Shown: positions 28,180-36,857 of the stretch, in pieces
How the letters are laid out: each line of letters starts with the position of its first letter
Position numbering within the stretch: the stretch's first letter is position 1
DNA from: Thalassospira sp. ER-Se-21-Dark
GTDB lineage: Bacteria; Pseudomonadota; Alphaproteobacteria; Rhodospirillales; Thalassospiraceae
Assembly (NCBI RefSeq): GCF_017922435.1
Contig: NZ_VDEZ01000003.1
Location: forward strand, 186,001-250,000
Direction: 5' to 3'
Length of the DNA stretch: 64,000 nt
The notes under the pieces: generated by a model
The model's database searches: none
The model's input: the letters and a program-made list of their open reading frames with translations, nothing else
What the model was told of the DNA's origin: nothing
Translations under genes and position numbers: made by a program

Positions 28180-28477
28180 TCGCCGTGATCCGTTCACATT
28201 GCGCCTGAAGACTTGCGACCGGCAGACGGAATGCAATTTCCGATGCCGCGATTTGAATACCCGGCACTGCCGGTGATGCCGTGCCACCTTGTGCAACGGC
28301 CGACACCTGCCCGTTTGATCCGCAACGATGGCAACACGCCATTGTCACGGCACATCACACGCGGGCAACGGTTCCCTGCCCCCTGATCACAACTTACAAA
28401 CCAACAAAGCACGACACGCGGTTTATCCGCATGTGCCAGGCTCAGGACCTATTAATTTGATTTGAATGATAGGGCTG
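28180..28477. other. Intergenic region
   Basis: Roughly 300 bp between convergent genes. I see no gene, operator or strong terminator; the minus-strand frame at 27887-28348 is a shadow. Confidence 0.5.
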
Positions 28478-28750
28478 CTATTTGACTTCGCTGTCGGACG
28501 GGTCATCAGATGCGAAGATTGAAACCACGTTATTTTCGCTGACGTCGGGTGCTTGGTTTTCCTCACCGCCGGTCGGCTTTTCACGCTTGTGCCCGTCATG
28601 CTGTTTGGCGGCGTTCTGGCGTTCGTGTTCAGTCAGGGTACGTTCACCACGCGTGCGCCCGTGCAGCAAGCGGTTCTGATCAGCCTTGCGCGCCTTTTCG
28701 TCGCGTTGCTTGCGTTTGCGTGCCTGACGCAGATTAACCAGATCGCCCAT
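28478..28750 (-). CDS. DUF4169 family protein
   Basis: A 90-residue basic protein starting MGDLVNLRQARKRKQRDEKARKADQNRLLHGRTR, which matches the alphaproteobacterial DUF4169 family of unknown function. ATG 28750 has a GAAGGCAG ribosome-binding signal; a longer reading to 28819 does not. The C-terminus adds a hydrophilic tail (ENNVVSIFASDDPSDSEVK). No catalytic motif. Confidence 0.75.
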   Translation of the reverse strand: MGDLVNLRQARKRKQRDEKARKADQNRLLHGRTRGERTLTEHERQNAAKQHDGHKREKPTGGEENQAPDVSENNVVSIFASDDPSDSEVK

Positions 28751-28835
28751 ATCTGCCTTCTGTTTTCTGGCTTCTGTTTTTCCGGCTGACCGGATCAGGC
28801 GAAACAACCCGACCGGCATGACCCGAAATAAAAAA

Positions 28836-28863
28836 CGGGTGCTTCGATCTCCCGAAGCACCCG
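28836..28863 (-). terminator. Terminator of the lipoprotein gene at 28901
   Basis: An 11-bp GC-rich stem, CGGGTGCTTCG/CGAAGCACCCG, followed on the minus strand by TTTTTTATTT. Confidence 0.85.
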
Positions 28864-28900
28864 CTAGCCGTTCTTAAAATCCGTTGGTGTCCGACAGGAC

Positions 28901-30022
28901 TTAGCGCACGAAGACGTGCACCTCGTTTGCCGAGACAGATGCGCTGGTCGCATCAGAAGCACGCACGCGCGAGCTTGGCATGCCCATATCGGTCAGCGAC
29001 CGAAGAACTGCCTGCGCGTTGCGCTTGGATTTATTGGCATTCAGCGCAACCTGCGCCGGGGTACCACGATTCGGTGTCACCGCAACCACATCAAAGCTTG
29101 CCTGCGGGCGACGTTCGAGAACGCGGTTCACCGCGTTATACAACGCCTGCTCGTACTTGACGCTCGCCGTATCAAAACGGATCACGACAAGCGGACGATC
29201 GCTTGGTGCAGCTGCCATACGCTGACCGCTTGATGCCGGTGCAGCCTGCGACTGGAAGACACGTTTCGAAAGGGAATCCCCGAAGATCTCGCCATTCTTG
29301 ACAGCCAGCGCCAGCGCATTGAGGTTCGCGCGTTCTGTGCTGACATAAGACGTCTGACGGGCAAGGCTTTCGCTGATTTCGTTGAGAAGACGATCAATCA
29401 GCACCGTGGTGCGGTTGGTTTCGTCTTCAAGCAGGGCCAGCTGACGGTGGTCTTCGTCAACAGCGCCTGAAACCTGATAGGCCGAACGAACCGACTCAAG
29501 CAGGAAGGTCGACAGCGTGCTGTCGGCAGCAACCTTGTTGGCCAGCGAGTTCAGCGCGGCAATGTCATCATTCACACGGTCCAGTTCGGACTGTGCGGTG
29601 TTCCACTGCTGCACCAGAACCGGGTTGCCCGGCGTGGTGCCGACCTGCAGACGGGCACTGATCGCGGCAACCGTGCCGTGATAGGCCTGCGAGTGCGCGA
29701 CGGTCTGTCCACGCAGTTGCTGCAGTTCGTTGCTATGATTGCTCAAAGCGGATTTGAGACGGTTCAGCTCCTGCTGCATGTTCTCGACCTTGGAACCAAC
29801 AAAGGTTCCGGTCTGAGATACCCCGGTCAGCGGTTCCGTGCTTGCAGCAACGTCATAGCTGGTGATGGCATCGGCACCAACAGGCTGATTGGCAACGACG
29901 TTTTGCTGCGTCGTTTCCTCTTCACCGGCAAGTGTCGGCCACAGGGCCTCAGAAGAAAAAGAACATCCCCCCAGCATCAGGGCGGTGCCGATTACGGCGA
30001 GGTAGGTTTTACGAACGGCCAT
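28901..30022 (-). CDS. Lipoprotein with coiled coil and OmpA-like C-terminal domain
   Basis: A 373-residue lipoprotein with lipobox LMLGGC (residue 20). A long helical coiled-coil region (residues about 70-260) begins KVENMQQELNRLKSALSNHSNELQQL. The C-terminal domain starts PLVVIRFDTASVKYEQALYNAVN and continues with ANKSKRNAQAVLRSLTDMGM, an OmpA-like peptidoglycan-association fold. It is probably an outer-membrane lipoprotein reaching the wall. Two OmpA-like lipoproteins occur in this window (the other at 9195). Function is unknown. Confidence 0.75.
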   Translation of the reverse strand: MAVRKTYLAVIGTALMLGGCSFSSEALWPTLAGEEETTQQNVVANQPVGADAITSYDVAASTEPLTGVSQTGTFVGSKVENMQQELNRLKSALSNHSNELQQLRGQTVAHSQAYHGTVAAISARLQVGTTPGNPVLVQQWNTAQSELDRVNDDIAALNSLANKVAADSTLSTFLLESVRSAYQVSGAVDEDHRQLALLEDETNRTTVLIDRLLNEISESLARQTSYVSTERANLNALALAVKNGEIFGDSLSKRVFQSQAAPASSGQRMAAAPSDRPLVVIRFDTASVKYEQALYNAVNRVLERRPQASFDVVAVTPNRGTPAQVALNANKSKRNAQAVLRSLTDMGMPSSRVRASDATSASVSANEVHVFVR

Positions 30023-30358
30023 TTCGATCTATTACCTAAGTAGAAATATGCGAATCTCCCTGGGCTTGCCTTTTTATCTAGGTGAAACAAGCCCCTGCTC
30101 CCCCGGGATTGAAAGCATCTTAGTCTACGACCACTTATGGAACAAGACGCATTTGCCCCTTTTTTGCCGAGTCTTGTCCTTATTCACTTCAAAGCGGACA
30201 AAGCCGGGCAAAACAGGGGCGTAGCAGTCAGGTAAACCGCGCCCTGTGAAAAAATGGGAAAAATTCAAATTTACTGCTTGCAATGACCTGCTCGTTTGCA
30301 TAAGTTCCGCTCCGCCGACGGGGAGCAGTCCTTTGCAAACCGCCGGAAATTAAGGCAA

Positions 30359-30435
30359 GCGCCCGTAGCTCAGCTGGATAGAGCATCTGACTACGAATCA
30401 GAAGGCCGGAGGTTCGAATCCTTCCGGGCGCGCCA
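30359..30435 (+). tRNA. tRNA-Arg (anticodon ACG), copy 1
   Basis: Cloverleaf of 77 nt including encoded CCA. The acceptor GCGCCCG pairs with CGGGCGC, D-arm GCTCAGCTGGATAGAGC, anticodon loop CTACGAA (ACG), T-arm GGTTCGAATCC. A near-identical second copy starts 131 bp downstream. Confidence 0.97.
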
Positions 30436-30438
30436 GTG

Positions 30439-30468
30439 AAAGGCTCGACGTCACCGCGTCGGGCCTTT
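30439..30468 (+). terminator. Hairpin after tRNA-Arg copy 1
   Basis: AAAGGCTCGACG pairs with CGTCGGGCCTTT with one G.U wobble. The same hairpin, in perfect form, follows copy 2. Confidence 0.6.
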
Positions 30469-30489
30469 ACCATTTATACAAGCGTAAAA

Positions 30490-30566
30490 GCGCCCGTAGC
30501 TCAGCTGGATAGAGCATCTGACTACGAATCAGAAGGCCGGAGGTTCGAATCCTTCCGGGCGCGCCA
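30490..30566 (+). tRNA. tRNA-Arg (anticodon ACG), copy 2
   Basis: Identical in all 77 nt (including CCA) to the copy at 30359. The two form a tandem 131-bp repeat unit with their hairpins. Confidence 0.97.
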
Positions 30567-30569
30567 GTC

Positions 30570-30599
30570 AAAGGCCCGACGTTACTGCGTCGGGCCTTT
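30570..30599 (+). terminator. Terminator after tRNA-Arg copy 2
   Basis: A perfect 12-bp stem, AAAGGCCCGACG/CGTCGGGCCTTT, followed by TGTTGTTT. Confidence 0.75.
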
Positions 30600-30670
30600 G
30601 TTGTTTCGCACACCTGCTTTGCGCTTGCTTGGTCCGGCGCACAATCTGCAAACAAGCCCGATCAGAAAAA

Positions 30671-30698
30671 AAGCCCGGCACATATTTGTACCGGGCTT
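30671..30698 (-). terminator. Terminator of the fasciclin gene
   Basis: AAGCCCGG/CCGGGCTT stem with an A-rich left flank that becomes a T-tract on the minus strand. Confidence 0.75.
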
Positions 30699-30738
30699 CG
30701 TATTTTACATCCGATATTTTATGTCGATGTGTGCGGGA

Positions 30739-31227
30739 TTACATGCCCGGCATGATCACGGTATCGATCACGTGAATAACACCGTTGTCTGCCTCGATAT
30801 CGGCATTGACCACAGTGGCTTCATCGACCATGACACCGTTCATGGCATTCACATCGATGCTGTCACCCTGGACACTGGCAACCATCATTTCCTTGCCTGC
30901 GATGTCACCCGACATCACTTTGCCCGGCACCACATGATAGGTCAGGATGGAAACAAGCTTGTCCTTGTTTTCCGGCTTAAGAAGGTCTTCAACGGTGCTT
31001 GCCGGCAGTTTGGCAAAGGCTTCGTCGGTCGGTGCAAAGACCGTAAACGGACCTTCGCCTTTAAGCGTATCGACAAGTCCGGCGGCCTGCACGGCCGCGA
31101 CAAGCGTATTGAACGAACCGGCGGCAACGGCGGTATCAACGATGTCAGCTGCTTTGGCAGACATCGCACCAAAGGTCAGGCTGGCAGCGGTCGCAACGGC
31201 AATGAGAGACGATTTGATCGCAGACAT
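30739..31227 (-). CDS. Secreted fasciclin (FAS1) domain protein
   Basis: A 162-residue exported adhesion-type protein. The signal peptide is [27 protein letters not shown] single FAS1 domain follows: [37 protein letters not shown] (H1), then [12 protein letters not shown] and [11 protein letters not shown] (H2). It probably acts at the cell surface or matrix; the partner is unknown. Confidence 0.93.
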   Translation of the reverse strand: MSAIKSSLIAVATAASLTFGAMSAKAADIVDTAVAAGSFNTLVAAVQAAGLVDTLKGEGPFTVFAPTDEAFAKLPASTVEDLLKPENKDKLVSILTYHVVPGKVMSGDIAGKEMMVASVQGDSIDVNAMNGVMVDEATVVNADIEADNGVIHVIDTVIMPGM

Positions 31228-31497
31228 GGTCCTATCTCCTGTTAACCAACGTGGAATTTCAACGTCGAATTGTTGCTGTCACAGGAGTGCATACGCGCCA
31301 TCATCGCAGACCAGTTCAATCATATGATTGTGATAACAAAGGCGCATCCAATCACCTATGCACAACGTAATACTCCCTTGGCGCGTAGCCATCCGGTCGA
31401 CAAAATCACTGCATCTTGGTTCGCTGCGGTGTTATGGTCAGCTGATCACAAGGGCAAAGCCCGATAAGGGAAAAACTTCCTAGGACGGAGCGCACCA

Positions 31498-32019
31498 ATG
31501 AACGCCAACACCCGGATCACCATTTCCTGCGATGACCGCGTCGGTTTGATTTCCGATATCACCGGACGACTGTTTGATATCGGCACAAACCTTGGCCCCA
31601 CATCCTTTTCGCTCGACGGCGATGTTGCCAAGTTTGAAACCACGTGCGAACTTCCCGACGAATGCCCGATAGCCGAATGCGAAGCTGTGCTGCGCGGACT
31701 TTCCCTTGGCAATGCCGACATCACGGTCGAAGTCATCGCCGCCGCGCCCAAAATGACCACGGCACCGGGTGCCACCCATCTGATTGAATGTTCGGGGATT
31801 GATCAGCCGGGCCTGATTGCGCGTCTGTCGGAAATCTTTATCGAATATAACGCCAACATCGTCCGTCTGGCGGCATCGGCAACCGATGAAAAGGATGCGC
31901 GGATTTACACCCTGCGCTTTGCCGTCACCATTCCGCCGGAACGCGCCGCCAACTGTCTGGCAACCCTCGCCAACACGGCGGGCTCGATGCGACTTGTCTT
32001 CAAGTTTGACGAACTTTAA
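31498..32019 (+). CDS. Double ACT-domain regulatory protein (GcvR-like)
   Basis: A 173-residue protein with two ACT domains: residues about 7-75 (ISCDDRVGLISDITGRLFDIGTNLG) and about 92-165 (LIECSGIDQPGLIARLSEIFIEYNANIVRL). ACT pairs bind amino acids and transmit this to partner proteins. GcvR, the glycine cleavage repressor partner, has this layout, so it is the closest role I can name. No DNA-binding domain. The start has only a modest RBS. Confidence 0.8.
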   Translation: MNANTRITISCDDRVGLISDITGRLFDIGTNLGPTSFSLDGDVAKFETTCELPDECPIAECEAVLRGLSLGNADITVEVIAAAPKMTTAPGATHLIECSGIDQPGLIARLSEIFIEYNANIVRLAASATDEKDARIYTLRFAVTIPPERAANCLATLANTAGSMRLVFKFDEL

Positions 32020-32021
32020 GG

Positions 32022-32051
32022 CCTGTACAGCAGTCAGTGCTGCTGCACAGG
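32022..32051. terminator. Hairpin between convergent genes
   Basis: CCTGTACAGCAG/CTGCTGCACAGG with one mismatch and a 6-nt loop, between the ACT gene and the RTX gene. No clear T-run, so termination is unproven. Confidence 0.4.
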
Positions 32052-32070
32052 GTCCATTGAAGTGGTGCGA

Positions 32071-33309
32071 TCACAGATCGTCGATTGGCAATTGGCCATC
32101 ATTGCCTTCCTCAAAGAAGACATGATCCGGTGACAATTGATCAATCGTGATCCCGTCGATCTGCACGCCATATTCGTAATGTCGGCCATCGGCAAAATCG
32201 ACATAAACGCCGGTATCATTTTCAGTCGCGTGATCGAGAAAATCGTCGAAATCCTCAATCCCGCTCTTTTCCTGAAACGTTTTGCCAAAAACAAACCGGT
32301 CGCCTTGTTCCCCGGTGTCAAAGTCTGTGATCCGGTCACGTTCCGCACCTCCTTCAAACACGCGCCATAAAAACGTATCTGAACCCGACGCCCCGTAGGC
32401 ATCACGACCATCACCGGTCAGAAGATCATTTCCATCGCCGCCTTCAAGCGTGTCATTACCACCGCCCCCTGTCAGGGCATCATGGAAATCGCCGCCGCGC
32501 AAATGATCGTCGCCATAAAAACCATCCAGATGATTACGCGTATCATCACCGGTGATCACATCAGACGCACGTGATCCGCGTACATTTTCAAACCCGTCAA
32601 ACACATCGCCGCTGGCGGTGCCGCCTGATGCGGTTCCGGTCGAAAGATTGATCTCCACCCCCTCGGTGCCGTTGTCGTTGTAATCAAGGGTGTCCATGCC
32701 TGCACCACCGGACAGGATGTCGCCGTCCGCACCGCCTGCAAGTCGATCATTCCCGGCACCACCAACCAGAATGTCATTGCCATCCCTGCCGGTCAGGGTG
32801 TCATTTCCGTCCCCGCCGAAAATGGTGTCGTCGCCCGATTGATCCCCAAGATAATCTCCATAGATGAAATCATCCCCGGCACCACCAATCAGAAGATCAC
32901 TACCACCACGGCCCCAAAGAACATCGCTTTGATCGCTGCCGATCAACTGATCGTCTGCTTCTGTCCCGTAGACCACCTCGATATCAAACAAGCGATCCCC
33001 ATCGGCATCCCCGCCGATCCCATGCCCGGTTGCAAGATTGACATAGACGGCGTCATCGGGTGTGCTGCCTTCGTAAAACACGGCGTCACGTGATTGCGGC
33101 CCGCCATATAACGCGTCTGCCCCTTCACCACCCGTCAGTTTGTCGTTTCCACCACCACCATACAGGGTGTCATTTCCTTCGTTGCCAAACAGCGAACTGA
33201 TCCTGTCTGTCCCGAAAAGAACATCATCGCCGCCAAGGCCATAAACCGCCTGGCTGCCAATGGTTTCATAAAGAATATCGTTGTCTTCCGTGCCACGGAT
33301 CACAGTCAT
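32071..33309 (-). CDS. RTX calcium-binding repeat protein (tandem paralogue A)
   Basis: A 412-residue protein made almost wholly of nonapeptide RTX repeats (GGxGxDxxx): GNEGNDTLYGGGGNDKLTGG, GGDGNDTLTGRDGNDILVGG and many more. No catalytic domain. The C-terminus is a conserved module (FEGGAERDRITDFDTG...TFQEKSGIEDFDDFLDHATEND, then YVDFADGRHYEYGVQIDG) shared with the next gene. Likely secreted and folding on Ca2+ outside the cell through a type I system. GGAGAAAG precedes ATG 33309. No T1SS genes lie nearby. Confidence 0.88.
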   Translation of the reverse strand: MTVIRGTEDNDILYETIGSQAVYGLGGDDVLFGTDRISSLFGNEGNDTLYGGGGNDKLTGGEGADALYGGPQSRDAVFYEGSTPDDAVYVNLATGHGIGGDADGDRLFDIEVVYGTEADDQLIGSDQSDVLWGRGGSDLLIGGAGDDFIYGDYLGDQSGDDTIFGGDGNDTLTGRDGNDILVGGAGNDRLAGGADGDILSGGAGMDTLDYNDNGTEGVEINLSTGTASGGTASGDVFDGFENVRGSRASDVITGDDTRNHLDGFYGDDHLRGGDFHDALTGGGGNDTLEGGDGNDLLTGDGRDAYGASGSDTFLWRVFEGGAERDRITDFDTGEQGDRFVFGKTFQEKSGIEDFDDFLDHATENDTGVYVDFADGRHYEYGVQIDGITIDQLSPDHVFFEEGNDGQLPIDDL

Positions 33310-33352
33310 GTCTTTCTCCAGCAAAAGCGGTCAGAAAAATACTTTGAAGCAC

Positions 33353-35125
33353 TCACAGAATATCGGCTTCAGCTGTGGCAAGACGATCTTCATCATCTGC
33401 AAAAATGACGTTGTCAGCGCTCAGTTCATCAAGCGTCACATCGTCGATCTGGACGCCATATTCGTAATGTCGGCCATTTGCAAAATCGACATAGACCCCG
33501 GTTTCATTTTCTGTCGCGTGATCCAGAAAGTCTTCGAAGCTCTCAATCCCGCTTTTTTCCTGAAACGTCGTTCCGAAATACAGATGATCGGTATAGTCAT
33601 CACTGTAATCGTCCGTCCCGGTATTGAAATCGACGATCCGGTCACGTTCGGCACCACCTTCAAACACCTGATAAACAAAGGTATCCCCGCGCATCAGGTC
33701 GTTGCCATCACCGCCATAGATCCAATTGCCCACACCGCCGCCACCATCAAGCACATCATGGCCGTCACCGCCCAAAATATGGTCGCTGCCCATGCCGCCA
33801 TTGATGTGATCACGGCCAGCGTCACCGTATAACTGATCATCCGCCACATGCCCCTTGATGACGTCATCGCCATTTCCGCCCCGGGCATATGTCGCATAGG
33901 GCTCTAAGAAATCATCGTAATAAACGTTGAAGACCGTCAGCGTATCATTGCCATCACCGCCGAAAAGCAGGTCCCCACCGTCATTGCCATTGAGGGTATC
34001 GTCGCCGTCGCCGCCCACAAGGGTGTCCCGGCCGCCCATGCCGTGCTGCTGCCCCGACAAAATGTCATCGCCTGCCTCGCCATAGACATATGTGCCCGAA
34101 AGCGTATCGTTTCCCGCGCCGCCATAGATCGAGTCAAAGCCGTAAAACCCGTCAATAACGTTGTCGCCGCTATTTCCGATCAGCACGTCCGAATGTCGGG
34201 ACCCGAATATGTTTTCAACATCGGTAATGACGTCGCCCTCGGCATGTCCGCCACTTGCTATGGCGACCCCGTCGGTCAGCTCAACCTCTACACCTTCATT
34301 GGAATGAATGAAGGTAACTTCATCTTGCCCGGCGCCACCATTTATGAAATCAGCACCGGAACCACCGTTCAGACTGTCGTCGCCACCGTGGCCAAGCAGC
34401 GTATCATTGCCCCACTCGCCCCAAAGGTCGTTGGAGCGTGCGCCACCGACAAGGAAGTCATCACCGCCCGCCCCTTTCAGGATCCCGCCTCGCACGTCGC
34501 CGCCGATCAGAACGTCATCATGGTTCGATCCGCGAATATTAAGGTCGGGCGTTTCGGTAGTTTCATCGAGAATGGAAATTTGATCGCCGGTCGCATCACC
34601 GCCAATACCGCTCATACTGTCCTGATCAAAAATCACAGCTTCCGGTGACCGGACATAAGTAACGGTCGGCTCATAGGAATAGAACGGTTTTATATCGCGG
34701 TAATCGAAGACGATTGTATCCGCTCCACCCCCACCATCGACGGAATAGAGTTCACCTTGAATGTGATCGTCATTATCTGAGCCCGTGATATCGAACTCCT
34801 GCTGATAGTAACGATCTTCCCGGTAAAACTCGAGCGTATCCCCCTCTGCATCACCACCCCGCGCAATGAGCTCTATTTCGCGTGTTTCGCGATCATCATT
34901 AAAGTTGTTATAGAACTCGATATGGACTGGGTCGTCGGATAACGCGTAGGAAAGCGTGTAATTCTCTTTATAGATCGCAATGAAGGTGTCCGCACCGGCA
35001 CCACCTTCAATCGTATCTCCACTGCCGACATAGATGGTGTCATCGCCTTCAAGACCATAGACTGTGTCACCGGTCCATTCGTTGCGGATCACGTCGTCTT
35101 CAGGTGTACCGATGATGCGTGCCAT
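33353..35125 (-). CDS. RTX calcium-binding repeat protein (tandem paralogue B)
   Basis: A 590-residue RTX protein with more repeats than paralogue A (GGAGQDEVT, GGAGNDTLSG, GGDGNDTLTV and others). It carries the same C-terminal module (FEGGAERDRIVDFNTG...TFQEKSGIESFEDFLDHATENE and VDFANGRHYEYGVQID). The start GTPEDDVIRNEWTGDTVYGLEGDD also parallels paralogue A, pointing to duplication with repeat expansion. GGAGCC precedes the start. It is separated from paralogue A by about 43 bp, so the two may be cotranscribed. The upstream 180-bp AT-rich region is the likely promoter. Confidence 0.88.
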   Translation of the reverse strand: MARIIGTPEDDVIRNEWTGDTVYGLEGDDTIYVGSGDTIEGGAGADTFIAIYKENYTLSYALSDDPVHIEFYNNFNDDRETREIELIARGGDAEGDTLEFYREDRYYQQEFDITGSDNDDHIQGELYSVDGGGGADTIVFDYRDIKPFYSYEPTVTYVRSPEAVIFDQDSMSGIGGDATGDQISILDETTETPDLNIRGSNHDDVLIGGDVRGGILKGAGGDDFLVGGARSNDLWGEWGNDTLLGHGGDDSLNGGSGADFINGGAGQDEVTFIHSNEGVEVELTDGVAIASGGHAEGDVITDVENIFGSRHSDVLIGNSGDNVIDGFYGFDSIYGGAGNDTLSGTYVYGEAGDDILSGQQHGMGGRDTLVGGDGDDTLNGNDGGDLLFGGDGNDTLTVFNVYYDDFLEPYATYARGGNGDDVIKGHVADDQLYGDAGRDHINGGMGSDHILGGDGHDVLDGGGGVGNWIYGGDGNDLMRGDTFVYQVFEGGAERDRIVDFNTGTDDYSDDYTDHLYFGTTFQEKSGIESFEDFLDHATENETGVYVDFANGRHYEYGVQIDDVTLDELSADNVIFADDEDRLATAEADIL

Positions 35126-35307
35126 AATGAGGCTCCATAAATCATGAAAGAGCTCACAAGCGTAGCATCACAAAAATGATCGTAAAACGACAATAAAACT
35201 AAATATACTGAACTAAAAATTGATCAAGATCGAAACAAATTTGAACTAATTTATTTCAATATACCTTTTATCTATTCGAAATAATCGAAACACGGCACGA
35301 ACATTAC
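35126..35307. promoter_or_regulatory. AT-rich upstream region of the RTX genes
   Basis: Roughly 180 bp, much more AT-rich than its neighbours (35160-35300). It lies between the RTX pair and the GGDEF gene that is also minus strand, and probably contains the RTX promoter. Specific -35/-10 boxes were not assigned. Confidence 0.4.
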
Positions 35308-36468
35308 TTAAACCACAATACGGTTACGCCCGGATTGCTTGGCTTCATACAGTTTCTGGTCTGCACGCTTAAGCACCGCCCATGGATCGGTCGTATCGTC
35401 ATCGCGCTCGGAAACACCGACTGAAATCGTGACCGATACTGCCTTGTTCTTTTCCGGCGGGGTGATCTTGTTGTCGGCAATCCGTTTGCGCAGGGCTTCA
35501 AGTGGCTCATGCGCCCTTTCGGCTGAACGTCCGGCAAAAACGACAGTGAATTCCTCGCCGCCAAACCGGAACGCCTTGCCACCACCGCCGACGCGCGCCA
35601 GTTCCCGCGCAACCTTTTTAAGGACGATGTCGCCGACGTCATGGCCATAGGTGTCGTTGAACTTCTTGAAGTGATCAACATCGAGCATCGCAATCGCATA
35701 CTGATTGCCAAGTTCGGCCATGGCATGGCCCAGTGCCCGCCTGCCCGGCAACCCGGTCAGATCATCAACAAACGCCATCCGCCAGGCTTCCTGCGCAAGC
35801 CCCGCCAGAACCACGCCGGTGGCCGCCAGATATCCATATTGAATAACCCCGGTGCCCATCACCGTTGCCACATCAATCGCAATGATCGCCGCCGCAAAAC
35901 TGGTTTCAAGCGGCTTGTGCCGAATCAGAAGCAAGATCACCGCGATTACGGATATGATCATCGCCGGATGGGGCATTGCGCCCAGAATGCCGGTACTGAC
36001 AAAAAAGCGCGTATCGAGCACGCGATGCAGGGCCGATCCGACATCGGGTTGGCCGGCCAGCATCAGCATGACAAAGATCTGCAATCCCAGAACCAGCATC
36101 CGGGCAATACCGCGCGGGTTCAAAACACCGCGTTCAGCCGTAAAGCCCAGCAAAAGCAGATTGATCGGGATCAGATAAAGTGTCGCGATCCGCAGGAACG
36201 CCAAACCCTCGGCCGAAATGCCGGCTCCGTTGCCCACCAGAAGCCAATAGCAAATCAGCAACAAAGCCATGACAAAAACCGCACGCCCGCGGTTAAACCA
36301 CCAGCCAATCGCCCCGCCCAGCACCGCCAGCAAGAACGGCCCGTATCGCACCAATCCGGAAAGTTCGGCTGGCACCAGTGTCGGTGAAACGGCCAGCACC
36401 AGACACGCGCCCAAAATCAGGGCAGGTGCCAGTCCGGCAGAAACAACAATGGAATAAGCGCGACGCAT
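35308..36468 (-). CDS. Membrane-bound diguanylate cyclase
   Basis: A 386-residue GGDEF enzyme. The N-terminal half is a bundle of about seven transmembrane helices (e.g. LAPALILGACLVLAVSPTLVP, VMALLLICYWLLVG, AMIISVIAVILLLI), followed by DDLTGLPGRRALG, DVDHFKKFNDTYGHDVGD and the active-site motif FRFGGEEF. The site is intact, so it should make c-di-GMP. Three c-di-GMP proteins lie in this window (others at 18472 and 26271). Confidence 0.9.
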   Translation of the reverse strand: MRRAYSIVVSAGLAPALILGACLVLAVSPTLVPAELSGLVRYGPFLLAVLGGAIGWWFNRGRAVFVMALLLICYWLLVGNGAGISAEGLAFLRIATLYLIPINLLLLGFTAERGVLNPRGIARMLVLGLQIFVMLMLAGQPDVGSALHRVLDTRFFVSTGILGAMPHPAMIISVIAVILLLIRHKPLETSFAAAIIAIDVATVMGTGVIQYGYLAATGVVLAGLAQEAWRMAFVDDLTGLPGRRALGHAMAELGNQYAIAMLDVDHFKKFNDTYGHDVGDIVLKKVARELARVGGGGKAFRFGGEEFTVVFAGRSAERAHEPLEALRKRIADNKITPPEKNKAVSVTISVGVSERDDDTTDPWAVLKRADQKLYEAKQSGRNRIVV

Positions 36469-36857
36469 GGGGCGTTCGATACTACCTGCTGATGGGGTCT
36501 AAGGGCCCGCAACCGATGGCGTTCCCGGTATCGCCGGTAATCTAACGACAGTCCGGTTAAGGGGCTATTGCTTTATCCGGCTTATCTCGAGTTTTTCTGA
36601 TTTACGGATCGCGTGCGCCAAAAGCACTAGAGACATAAGTGTTTTAAAACTTGCCACCATTCGCATCCGCACCCTAAATTACCCACAGGTTTACTGCGAC
36701 GCACAATGATTGCAGACCACATAACTGTCACAGCGGCCACGGTACGATCCCCAAAACGGGACGCAAGAATACGCCACATGCCTCGCGCGATGATCAATTG
36801 ATGATCCGTCGCCTGCGACGCACTGATTGAAATGACAGGTTCTGGAGAAACGTTACC
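36469..36857. promoter_or_regulatory. Divergent intergenic region upstream of the malyl-CoA lyase gene
   Basis: About 390 bp between the GGDEF gene (minus) and the lyase gene (plus). It holds two copies of CTGCGACGCAC (36694-36704 and 36813-36823), each containing the palindromic TGCGNCGCA, and the palindrome ATCAATTGAT (36792-36801). The copies flank the likely promoter of the lyase gene. No gene of its own. Confidence 0.45.

Noticed and set aside
30228..30655. Minus-strand frames containing GAPGRIRTSGLLIRSQMLYPAELRA
   Set aside because: A classic false protein produced by translating the antisense strand of tRNA-Arg; both copies of the motif lie over the tRNAs.
33281..35125. Plus-strand frames opposite the RTX genes
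   Set aside because: They mirror the repeats of the RTX proteins and lack start signals.
32071..35125. Repetitive DNA that could look like a CRISPR array
   Set aside because: The periodicity comes from RTX nonapeptide codons; repeats are degenerate at DNA level and have no spacer-repeat structure.
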